Shown: positions 49,022-58,377 of the stretch, piece by piece
How positions within the stretch are numbered: position 1 is the stretch's first letter
Layout: every line of letters begins with the position of its first letter
Assembly (NCBI GenBank): GCA_014529385.2
Contig: CM043959.1
Coordinates: 58,134,753 to 58,198,752, forward strand
Length of the DNA: 64,000 nt
Direction: 5' to 3'
Source of the DNA: Adiantum capillus-veneris
Lineage: Eukaryota > Streptophyta > Polypodiopsida > Polypodiales > Pteridaceae
The notes under the pieces: model-generated
Told to the model about the DNA's origin: nothing
Databases searched by the model: none
Seen by the model: only the letters and a program-made list of their open reading frames with translations
Program-made: the position numbers and the translations under genes

Positions 49022-49172
49022 CTGAGCTAAATGTCTCTTCTTCTAGGGCCTTGATTTTTTCCTGCAGCCTCTGAATCTCTGCCAGCAGCACTTTCTTTTC
49101 CGAATTGGCATCCAAGTTCTCCACCATATGTACAACTTTGGTGCAAGAAGGATCATAATCCCCACGCCCCAA
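49022..49172 (-). CDS. MAD1: MAD1-like exon c (GDY...TKVVHMV)
   Basis: 151-nt exon after a TTGTGCAG acceptor, ending before GTATAAAT. It encodes LGRGDYDPSCTKVVHMVENL then a coiled coil (LLAEIQRLQEKIKALEEE). This is the most diagnostic block: plant MAD1 proteins have a G-x-GDY...T-x-V-x-x-MV segment followed by a Gln/Glu-rich helix at the same place. It exits in phase 1. The frame stays open upstream of the acceptor to 49304, but the intron reading fits the family better. Confidence 0.7.
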
Positions 49173-49774
49173 CTGCACAACCGTCAAAGGACCCAAGTTC
49201 AAAACAAAGACTGGCTTTTCACGGCATGCTTGGGATAAAAGGGCACAAACCAGGAGAGCAAAAAACATGGCTGACATTCTTAGATTGGCTTTACACAAAG
49301 ACAAAGGAGATCATACAGGTCAGGAAGTATGCATTTGGCAATGAGCACGATAAGCAATTGAACCAATAATGCTACAAAACATGATTCTTGCGTGAGGTCA
49401 TTAAAAATTTGGAATGCAGACGGTGATGTGCAGGGGGACATTGGGTGCAGCAAGGTAACAGGTTGCAATAAGGTTTAAACAATGAATTATCATTCCCAGA
49501 ATAGCATGCAGCTTCAATACAGACTACACAAAGAAGCTTCCAACTAACAGAATGATCAATGGCATGAGTAAAGATTTTGTATCTATTTATAATTTCACGG
49601 TCACTACAGTTAATTGATCATTAAGTACCCATGCAGTAGTTGCAAAGCAAGATAATATATCATTCGGCAGGTCCTCAATGGCCATCTTACCCTCTGTTAT
49701 GACTTGAGACATTTGACTAGCAAGGCACAAATATGAATTTGAAACCTATTTGGGATATGGAAAGAAAGCCGCAC

Positions 49775-49852
49775 CTTCAACTCTGCACTCGCAAGTTCAG
49801 TTCGTAAGAGATCCCCTTCTCTTTGAATATCTTGAAGCAAAGCCTCCAACAC
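49775..49852 (-). CDS. MAD1: MAD1-like exon b (coiled coil)
   Basis: 78-nt exon (phase 0 to 0) between a CTAAACAG acceptor and a GTGCGG donor. It encodes VLEALLQDIQREGDLLRTEL then ASAELK, a heptad-type helix that joins directly to LGRGDY of exon c, as in MAD1 family proteins. Confidence 0.65.
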
Positions 49853-50295
49853 CTGTTTAGAATGTTAATGATAGCACCCAAAACTCTCAACCGGAGATCT
49901 CGGACCACGTATTAGACAGATTATATCTACCAATGCTGATATACATTGCCGTAAGATTCAATGAATGCACCAAAATACCTCCAAAAAAAAGTGCATGTCA
50001 CTGCTTCATAAGACTGCATTTCAATCAAGGTTTTGCCACTATTTTTATTACCTCCAAAGATTCAAGGTCAACTCATTTAAAGCTTCAAAGACGAGGATCT
50101 ACATCTATCCTCATGAAAATGAATCATGTGCATGTGATGCTTTTGACTATGTCTATTTCCCACTCATCATAGAACTCAAGCACAAAGAAAGGCTTTGGAT
50201 ACCCCAGAAACCTGCTTGACATGTAGTAGAAAAGCAAAGACCTCAAAGCAATCAGCTTCACAAAGACAATTAGGCTAGTGTTGAAATAACAATAC

Positions 50296-50442
50296 CTGAA
50301 TACGCTCCTCCTTTGTTCTTCCTCGTGAATCTGATGACTGAATCACTTCATTAGATTTTTGGGACATGAATAATGCCTCTTCTTCATCATAAGATGACAG
50401 AACTGATTTTAGACCTCTAACTTCTTTCTTCAGTAGTTCAAT
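50296..50442 (-). CDS. MAD1: MAD1-like exon a (LLKKEV...SSYDEEE)
   Basis: 147-nt exon (phase 0 to 0) after CCTTTTCAG and before GTATTG. It encodes IELLKKEVRGLKSVLSSYDE and continues to EERIQ, a MAD1-like coiled-coil segment. Exons further 5' would lie above 50442, but that DNA is filled with LINE and hAT fragments and I see no more exons. Confidence 0.65.
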
Positions 50443-50689
50443 CTGAAAAGGTACACTAATGATAAATCAGCAAAAATGTCACAAAATATAATTTCTTTTT
50501 GTTGTCCAATGGCACCATATTTTTGTTTGAAGAATTAGCTGCACATAGTCAAGGCCATCAAAGCATTGGAACATAGGGAATGGGTCTACCTTTCATTTGT
50601 TCATGGAGAAACTCAGTCTAGTCTCTCATGCATCCCTCTCAATATTGTCAAGATTCTAAAGTTGGAATTTATAAGGAGCCGTGTTACAG

Positions 50690-51330
50690 ATTTTCCTATA
50701 CATACCTAGGAACTCTCTACCTGGGATAGTGGTCAGACTGATCACTCAGCTGCTGTTCGCACTACTCTCTCATACGCACTCATCCTGTAACTATCCTCTA
50801 CAAGGCCATGATTCCCCATATGAACTCTATCGGGACTCCCAGCTCCTGCAGACTGTGCATCAATCTGCCCCTCGAAACTATATCAAAAGCTTTGCAGAAA
50901 TCCATAAAGCCACAATAAATCCTCTTCCCATGAAATCTGCTCTCCTCAAAAATAGCTTGTAGTGTGAGAATGTGATCTAGGGTAGAGAAACCCTCCTAAA
51001 ACCAGCTTGGCTTGGCGCTCGGATGCCCTCTCTTTCAGGGAAACCCTCACACATAGCTCTATTAAACATCAATGCAAGAGGATCAGTCAAAAGATCCTTC
51101 GCATGTATAAAATGCTCAACTACCAAGCCATCATGGTCATATGCTCTCCCAATCTTCATCCTATTAATAGCCTTGTTTACCATCCCCACAGTAAAGAAAG
51201 CAGAAGTGAGTGGTCATGCGTCTGGTGGATCTAGCAATAACTGCTGGTCCGGGCCATGTAGAGAGAAGTAGCATACTCACCCCGTATGCTACTATAATAG
51301 CTGGTGTGGGGAAGTGCTCAGTTGGGCAAA
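50690..51330 (-). mobile_element. LINE-B fragment B7, minus strand (linker to fingers)
   Basis: Encodes, with shifts, pieces matching HFPTPAII, YATSLY, AINRMKIGRAYDHDGLVVEH and SQAGFRR of LINE-B ORF2. At the 5'-most positions (50700-50960) the plus strand is the complement of the finger/palm region. Truncated at both ends; LINE-C follows on the other strand. Confidence 0.7.
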
Positions 51331-51334
51331 GTAT

Positions 51335-52030
51335 CTGCCCTCCTAAGTTGGATGCCAACAAAAATCGTATTTGTATTTTGTGGGACACTGACATTCCTAT
51401 ACCAGCAGGCATTTCGGTTCATTCGGGGGATATAGTGGTTGGAAAGCGCCCATTCAAGCTCAAATGGGGTAAGTTTTGCAAATTCTTGGTTTCGTTATGG
51501 CAAATTTGGTCATATGCACTTCAAATGTTCGAAACCAAATCTGCAACCACCTCCTTCAGCTGTCCCTTACGCTCCGTCTCCACAACCTCCGAAATCTTCT
51601 GCCGAGCCACTGATCAAAGGTCCATCAGTTTCCACCACCAATGGCTAGGACGACAAAAGGCAAAGGAAAGCAAGCACAATTGCAGCCGCTTCCTACTTCT
51701 CCGAATGCTGATGATAAAGACAAAGAACAGGTTGCAGCTTCTCAGACTTGGCTGGTGCCGAAGAAAACCGTTAAAGCCCGCACTTTGACATCTTCTCGTA
51801 ACTATGTGCTTCCATGGAAGAACGTCCCTCAGAAAAAACTCCCTTGTAATGATAACACTTCTTTGGTTGAGGCTTGGGATAAAGTTGTTCCTTCCTACAA
51901 AGAAGTAGTTACAAGGGAAGCCTCTTCATCGCAAGGTGTCCATGTCTTGAGCACTCCTAGTCAAGGTTATGCTACACCACCTCATGTGCCCACTCCAGAT
52001 GAGGTTGTGCCAATGGGCACAAATGCTTGA
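51335..52030 (+). pseudogene. LINE-C ORF1 remnant with zinc knuckle
   Basis: Frames shift at about 51470 and 51640. Order: NRICILWDTDIPIPAGI (end of a DUF4283-like domain), FRYGKFGHMHFKC (a CCHC knuckle whose first Cys reads as Trp/Phe), then a Ser/Pro/Lys-rich C-terminal part in 51641-52030 ending VVPMGTNA. It would be the RNA-binding ORF1 protein of a plant LINE. Confidence 0.6.
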
Positions 52031-52074
52031 GTCTCTTTTTCTTGTTTCCTCGCCCACTCTATTTATTGTACAAA

Positions 52075-53578
52075 ATGCATAGTTCTTTGAATTGCATCTC
52101 ATATAATGTGCAAGGGTTATGTAACCACGACAAGTGACGACTCACTTTGCACTATGTACATACATGTAAGGCGGACATAGTTGTTCTTCAAGAGCATACC
52201 CAGCACCATTTTGCCGGACAAACTTCCTAGTTTGCAGGTTTTTGGATAGCTTATGCAAGATCAGCTAGTTTTTATGGAGTGCTTATGCTCGTTCAGCATG
52301 AGCTCTTCCCGACTGTAGTCTCTAATGACCCAAATGAGAGATGGATGGTTGTCCAATGTATTGTTAATGGGGAAGTATTTGAATTTAGGGGATTGTATGC
52401 ATACACAGTGTCTATTGATCGAGCACAGCTACGGAGTGCCGTCTCCTCGTATTCTTGGCGTTCCAATGCATTTCTCCGTGGGGATTTTAATAATGCTCCG
52501 AATATCGCAGACAATACTACTCGGCACTCTCACATGCTTCATGTGGAACGTCAATCATGGGTTCATTTTATGTTGACTTGTCATGGTTCGGATTTATGGT
52601 CTCTTCTGAATGCGGATGAACCCAGAATCACATTTAAACATAATGCTCAATCTATGTATCGCGCTCACCTAGATCGCTGGTATCTTTTCAATATGCAGCA
52701 ATATGATGATTTCGTATGTGACATGAGGATTGATTATACCCTGTGCCTCTCACATCATGCTCCCATTTGTTTGAAATTGCGCTTTGGATCCTTTTCTGCT
52801 AATGCCTCCCTTCCCAGGAAGCGTCTTTTGCATGTCAATAATGCTTATCTCAAGCATGACCTTTTCCGCTATATGATTGGGGATATCAATCCGCCTTTAA
52901 CTTCTCAAATGCATCTTGATATGGATAAAGCCTAGTTTCACTTTGTTATGCGCGTTCAATGTGTTGTCCAGGATTATGGTAGGTTTTATTTGTCACAATT
53001 GTGAGACCAAGTTAAGCAGGCAAAAGATACCTGTCAAAGGTTGATGCACTTGACCAACACTTCCTCTTACTAAGACTTAGTTGACTGAGTTGCTTTTTGC
53101 CCACACTATGTTACGTCATAATGATGAGAGAAAATTGGCCAAGTGGCAAACTCGCGCTCCCCTACTGGCATTTACTGATAAAGGTTGTGCTTCGAAACAA
53201 TTCTTCTAGCACTTGCATCATCCTCGGTAGTCTCAAGCTATCAAGAGAATTAAACTTCCATCCGGAGAGTGGACCTCTTCCTTACCAAAGTTGGCACAGT
53301 CTCTGCACTCGCATTATGGCAAGCTCTTTCGAGCTCCCTTACCTCCCACACGAGAAGCTTGCCAGGCGCGTCAATTGTTCCTACCGCATGTTACTCCCAT
53401 TCTTTCACCACAACACGCTCAAGACTTGGAAGCCACTCTCACTGAGACGGAATTGTATGCCACCTTGCTTGATTGGGTCGTTGGAAAGCTTCCGAATGGA
53501 TGGTCTTACTGTGGAATTTTTCTTGTCGTTTTGGGATGACCTAAAGGTGCCCGTGTTATTCATGATGAATACGGCCTA
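52075..53578 (+). pseudogene. LINE-C ORF2 fragment, endonuclease and start of reverse transcriptase
   Basis: ATG 52075 gives MHSSLNCISYNVQGL, the first endonuclease motif. A TGA (from CGA) follows at about 52129, then VVLQEHTQ and, in the same frame, LRGDFNN (52489 on) and further endonuclease sequence to 52935. The reverse-transcriptase entry region (MDGLTVEFFLSFWDDL, near 53500-53545) is in another frame. Sequence stops at 53578, before any catalytic palm motif. Confidence 0.7.
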
Positions 53579-53579
53579 G

Positions 53580-54350
53580 AACAGCAAGCATTCCCTGTGT
53601 CCTTGAGGAGGTTGTTGAGGCAATGCGCCATGCAAAATCTGACATGGATAGTGGGATACATGCCCTCACTAATAGCCCCTGCTGCCCTATTTGACGGCTC
53701 TCCATCTGCAACCATACAAAGGACATTCTCCGAGCCAATGATCTCTATGGTGCTTGTCCACTCCGCAACAAGCATCTCCGCGGCCTTGCCAGTGTCGGAT
53801 GCATCATGTGACTCCACAAAGTACATCTCTCCCCGAGAATAGGCCACCATTCCATGGATGGACCGATTGCGGGTTTCGCCCCATCCATCTATGAGGAGAG
53901 AGACGCCATTGGTCTCCCACAAATCCTTCATTGATTGGACCATTTGCTCCATGGCAAGCTTCAAGGAGGGTGGTGCGAAGCCTCTCCGATGAAGGTGGCA
54001 CATAAGAGGGGCCGCATTCCCTAATTTTGTAACCATGGTTCGAAAGTATGGAGACCACATCGGGGGCTTCCATTGCGCATCGCCAAAGCACCCTCAACGA
54101 AAATTGGAATCCTAAATTGAGGGAAGAAGTGGATATGTCGGTTGCCCGATTCTTCTTTCACGACCACATTGCCTTCCATGCTTCGCAGTGAGTGTGCATT
54201 GTGACTTATGCAATCTCTTATTTTGTATTTCATTGTGAGGTCTCCATACTAACACAACATGCTCTTTTTTGTCTTGATAGGGGATCAACAGCAACAAAAC
54301 GACCTTTCTTGGCCGCTTTGGCGGCCTCATACACCACGAGCTTCTCAAGA
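53580..54350 (-). pseudogene. DUF659 (hAT-type) transposase, broken
   Basis: Two overlapping minus frames (53804-54097 and 53560-54060) carry, in order, GPSYVPPSSERLRTTLLEA, LWETNGVSLLIDGWGETRNR, MVAYSRGEMYFVESHDASD and HVRFCMAHCLNNLLKD. These match the DUF659 region of plant hAT-like transposases, including the D-G-W catalytic-type segment and the C-x2-H-x2-N helix. A frameshift at about 54035 splits the domain. The C-terminal dimerisation domain is missing. Upstream frames to 54350 are degenerate, and no clear BED finger is seen. Confidence 0.72.
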
Positions 54351-55080
54351 AGCTCGATCGTCTTCAAGGGTTTAATGTGTGGGTAAAACTTTACCTCGTG
54401 GCGGGTTCATGAAGAAGGTGGGCTCGCATTTTGTTTGCACCACCCACTCTTTTGTACGGACATAGCTTGCATGTCCATGGTCTTCAACCACCACGTTGAC
54501 CACACTCGGTAGAGTCGACTTCATCCCACCATGACCATGTTTGCATGGCGGGCCTCCTTCAAGAAGAGCCGGCTTGAGAAGAGGAGTTAGCTTGAGATGA
54601 CATGATGGTGGAGAGTGTAGAGGAGAGGTTACTTGTGAGGATGAACTTGAAGTCTTGAAAGTAGAGAGGAGAGGTAGATCGTACGCCGTAGAGCCTTGGC
54701 CCTTGAGACTCAAAAGAGTAGATGAGAGCTTGAGAGAGTAGAGGAACGAGCGAGTAGGTGGAGAGCTTGAGGCTTGAGCCTTGAGGATAGAGGTGATGGT
54801 AGAGAGGAGACTCGAGGGTAGAGGAGAGGGTAGACCATAGAGGTGAAGGTAGAGAGGAGAGGGTAGATCGACCAGCAACGACCTACGGCGTAGAGCAATT
54901 GGCTTGAAACTTAAAAGTTCAGGTGGAGAGCTTGAGAAATAAAGACCCATAGGGTGGCTTTTATAGGCTTGAAAGCTTCCAACTTAAAAAATATAGTTGT
55001 TGAATGCAAACTAGCCGTTAGAAACGGTCAGTTTTTTTAAATTTTAAAAAATGTTGACCGTTGACTTGCCGTCTCCGAGA
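54351..55080 (-). other. hAT leader region, low-complexity
   Basis: A minus frame (54372-54950) is Ser/Leu/Pro-rich because of GAGAGTAGAGGAGAGG-type purine repeats on the plus strand. I see no domain and treat it as non-coding or a decayed transposase amino terminus. Confidence 0.35.
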
Positions 55081-55207
55081 AGTTTAGGCTGTGTCCCCAG
55101 CTAGCATCCCTTCTGCCGTCCGTCCCAACACGTCCCCACCCGTCACCGTCCTAGAATCGGGCGTCCCACCTCTCTAGCAGCCGTCCCCTCCGTCCCCTGT
55201 AGCTATG

Positions 55208-55660
55208 ATGTCTGAGTAACAAAAATAAGAAGATACTGAGAAAAGGTGTACTATAGAATCCTAAACTGCTAGATGTGAGCTAAGCAGCTAGCTGGAACTG
55301 TGTAGGATATGAGTAGGGAGGTGAAAGTAGTGAATAAGGGCAAATACAGCACAATGTTAGAGCTGATACAAAGGTTGGTACAAAATGAGCAGGCTATACA
55401 ATCCTCAAAACAGGTAAATCACAGGAGATCCATCATCAATCACTGGTGGATCTCATCAATCTCCTCCATGCTCAGTAGTCTAACCGAGCGTCGTGCATGT
55501 CGAGCCAAAGTGATCCAAATCCTATGATGCAGCCTCCATCGATGTTGTGTTTACAAAGGTTGGTACAAGATGAGCAGGCTATACAATCATCAAAACAAGT
55601 AAATCACAGGAGACTTATCATCAATCGCTGGCGGATCTCATCAATCTCCTCCATGCTCAG
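55208..55660. repeat. Unassigned sequence with a 185-bp-spaced duplication
   Basis: The segment AAGGTTGGTACAA... to ...CTCCATGCTCAGTAGTC occurs at about 55371-55484 and 55556-55669. Between the copies (55489-55552) lies a LINE-B ORF2 C-terminal scrap, on the minus strand, that is nearly identical to 58378-58441. Confidence 0.55.
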
Positions 55661-55713
55661 TAGTCCTCTTATCCATGGCGATCTCCTCCCTCCTTGCAAT
55701 CACTGAGCCAAGG

Positions 55714-55725
55714 GCTCTGATACCA
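55714..55725 (-). promoter_or_regulatory. Primer-binding site, initiator-Met tRNA
   Basis: The minus strand reads TGGTATCAGAGC, the standard plant Met-tRNA primer site, immediately after the LTR end. Confidence 0.8.
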
Positions 55726-55773
55726 TGTCGAAGTCAACAATACGGAAACGTAGAGCAATGAGGAGGCATACAC

Positions 55774-55774
<1 letters not shown>

Positions 55775-55835
<61 letters not shown>

Positions 55836-55836
55836 G
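55775..55836. repeat. (GA)n microsatellite in the Copia-type LTR
   Basis: GA dinucleotides with one GG interruption near the right end. Confidence 0.95.
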
Positions 55837-56002
55837 TTGAACCAACCAACTGGGCAATAAATTAGTGATTATATAATAGGGGCAATGTGGTGCTTATATA
55901 CTAGCTTGGGGACCCTTAAGTTACCCCTTAGTAAATTGCCCTACCTAACATTTGAAAAATAAGTAAAAGAAATGCCTAAAGCCAAAATAAATATTCGGAT
56001 CA

Positions 56003-56265
56003 GCTTAGAGAGATGGATATATCGGAGATGGGGCTTGGCAGACACTCATAGGATAGAGAGCACACAGAGTATGGGAGATATCTCATAGAGATGGCGACTA
56101 CGCATGGTCTGGCCATACTTAATGGTCTAGAGATTTTTCCTTCATCTGGGGGATTCACATGCTTTCCACACAGACATGGGGCCAGTACAGTAGACTATGT
56201 CATGACTTCACCAAGCTTCATCTCTAATATTCAGGATTTCAGTGTGGGACATACAGGCGGTGGTC
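56003..56265 (+). mobile_element. LINE-B endonuclease fragment B8
   Basis: Matches the endonuclease C-terminal part of LINE-B ORF2: MATTHGLAILNGLEIFPSSG, CFPHRHGASTVDYVMTSPSF and NIQDFSVG. Truncated on both sides. Confidence 0.78.
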
Positions 56266-56695
56266 CCCTCTTTGGAATTCTCTTAGAGGTTCCTGTGTTT
56301 GGTGGATGTATCTGAGGTCCTTCATTGACCAAATATCCACTCATCTCTAATTTGGTTCGCGGATTTGTGCTTTCTACAGCTCTATATTCTCGTCCATACT
56401 TGTCAACAAATAAAGATGTCCATTGTTGGTCGACCTCGTATATATAGACATATAAGAGCTTGTACTCTTTCAGCTCATCTGGGTAAGGCTCTAAGCAACT
56501 GTAAAGGTTGAATTGATTTCCATTAATATACCTATATAGTCCTTCACTTTCATGGTTATACGTCCAAACTCTCTCCACAAAACTGGTCTTTATGTACTGT
56601 AGGTTTGGAAGATCTATTCTCGGCGAGTGCTCATCTATCCCTGCAATCCATGTGCTTGTATAAGCTGAGTCTGAGTCTGAGTCTGATGTAGACAT
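56231..56695 (-). CDS. Orphan ORF, hypothetical protein (154 codons)
   Basis: Starts MSTSDSDSDSAYTSTWIAG and reads cleanly for about 135 codons of acidic, aromatic-rich sequence (GLYRYINGNQFNLY, LLYVYIYEVDQQWTSLFVDK) before running antisense into the LINE-B fragment at 56265. The composition is more protein-like than neighbouring random frames, and no membrane segment or known domain is recognised. It may be a host exon, a single-exon gene fused to a LINE scrap at its 3' end, or a virus- or transposon-derived gene. Function unknown. Confidence 0.4.
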   Translation of the reverse strand: MSTSDSDSDSAYTSTWIAGIDEHSPRIDLPNLQYIKTSFVERVWTYNHESEGLYRYINGNQFNLYSCLEPYPDELKEYKLLYVYIYEVDQQWTSLFVDKYGREYRAVESTNPRTKLEMSGYLVNEGPQIHPPNTGTSKRIPKRGPPPVCPTLKS

Positions 56696-56699
56696 GACT

Positions 56700-58377
56700 T
56701 CTAGGCTTAACAGATCTAGCTTGCTGTAGTAATACCTCTCTCTATGTGTTCAAGTGTTTTGGTCAAGGAAAATCCAAAACTATGTCCAAAATCGTGAGCG
56801 TTTTCTCACAATTCTCTCAAATTGTGGGTTTTAGACACCCCTGACTTCCGGTTGCATTTTGGTCAATTTACTCTAAGATTTGTAGTGCTGCTCTCAAGCT
56901 ACATTTTGATTAAAAAAAAATTGGAATCAGAGTCCGTATGTGAAAGTTATGACCAAAATAGTGAGATGTAATTTGGAAAGTTTCTGTATCTGATGTTTTT
57001 GCAAGTGGTCAGTTTGAGCCCAAAATTCATGTGTGCACTTCTTAGGCAATGATAAACCCAGTGGTATACTTGGTTTCAAAAATTTTCTCAAAATTTTTTC
57101 CTCAGTTGTCTATCGCGATAGACTCACCAAGTACCCCTTGCAAATGTCCAAGTGCACTCAAACTTTGTGTACAGGGTATAATGGGCCTTCTGGGTATTCA
57201 AACCAGGGAAGGAAGGGCTGATAGTGTGCATGGTGATAGTGTTCATGGTAGCAGCTCAAAGGCACAATTCATGTGGTTCTACAATGATAGTGTGGATCAC
57301 ACATGGAAGACCTGTAACACAATCATTCAATGCCCTGCTAGAGTTTGCAATATATGGCCACTGAAAAAGGAAAGAAACATGACTTTTTCAAGGTTGCAAG
57401 AATTGAAAAGATGAGGCTACATGGTAAAGAAGGCTGCAGTTAAGGAAACTAACAATGTATGTTATTGGCCAAGAGTGTCAATTCAAGCATCCAAGAGAAT
57501 TGAATCGGAGGTTACCATGGAAGCCCGAATTGTGCAAGACAAGCATGCATGAGAAATTCATGGTGGAAACATCTTCTTCACAAGTTTGGGGCGAGAGGTG
57601 TGAAGTTCATATTACAAGAAGCTCAATGTGTAATGTGGAGACTTTGCAAAACGATTGGCACAAGGAAAACTGTACATGGCCTACAAGCATATTTACTTCA
57701 TCTTCCTTTGCTACTTTGGTTTGAATTTAAACCACAATATGGTTATCCATTAGAGCAAGCTAACAAATGAGGATCTGATACGTGTATTCAACTATCATTG
57801 TATGGCATAAAAAAGGAGTGTAATTGATTTGTATCAAACAAAACTCTTAGCCTTGCCATGTAATTGTGTCGCACGAATTGTAACTGTTCATTTGATATTG
57901 TAATTCTTTTTTGAGAAATCCAGTATATGATGGTGCCTTGAGTTTTGTTATTGTTTTGCTACATTGGAGAGGGGGAATTGGGGAACATGCCTGGCACAAA
58001 CACAAGGGCCTCTCTGTAGCTCAGGGTATTCACAGCAACCCTATCCTCTCGAAAAACACCTTCAAACACACAACTCACACTAGCAAACCACCGCCTGCTC
58101 GATTGCCATTGCTCACACACTCTACAAAACCACCACACGACGCACACCTATTGCCATGGCCTGTCTCCACCCTTACACACACTCATAACCACTCAATCTC
58201 ATTCTCTCACACAACACACCGTAGGTCGGGGGGGGCACACACTTCCACACATCCGGCACCGAGGAGAACCATGAAAGCAAGAGAAAGAGAAGGGGGGAGG
58301 GGGAAACAACAATAAGGCGAGGCAACAACGACTCAATTGCACTCCACAAAACACCTTTACAAACTCACACTGCCGGG
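56700..58377. other. Unassigned AT-rich region
   Basis: Short plus-strand frames (57049-57414, 57455-57724, 57549-57770) could be pieces of one decayed gene, but no domain is recognised. From about 58040 the sequence is CA-rich and low complexity. No RNA gene is seen. Confidence 0.35.

Larger units (their letters stand above)
51335..53578 (+). mobile_element. LINE-C, third LINE type, truncated at both ends
   Basis: An ORF1 remnant with a CCHC-like knuckle, an endonuclease, and an early reverse-transcriptase piece lie in order on the plus strand. Sequence and motifs differ from LINE-A and LINE-B. The reverse-transcriptase part breaks off at about 53578 against hAT sequence. Confidence 0.72.
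53580..55207 (-). mobile_element. hAT-like transposon with DUF659 transposase, 3'-truncated
   Basis: The minus-strand 5' end carries CATAGCTACAGGGGACGG (55190-55207), resembling the MITE terminus at 39025. A G/C-rich subterminal stretch (55080-55190) full of GGGACG/CGTCCC motifs follows, then AT-rich leader and broken transposase frames. No matching terminus is found near 53580, where LINE-C sequence begins, so the other end is lost. Confidence 0.65.
55661..56000 (-). mobile_element. Copia-type 5' LTR and primer-binding site, fragment, minus strand
   Basis: The LTR end is at 55726 (CA on the minus strand), followed by TGGTATCAGAGC, an exact initiator-Met primer site. A TATATAAG box lies at 55893-55900. 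The upstream LTR end is not seen; LINE-B DNA starts at about 56003. Only about 60 bp of internal sequence remains. Confidence 0.7.

Noticed and set aside
49173-49304. Extension of MAD1-like exon c to an upstream Met with a signal-peptide-like stretch (MFFALLVCALLSQAC)
   Set aside because: A TTGTGCAG acceptor at 49173 gives a phase match with exon b and restores the family sequence; the extension is more likely intron.
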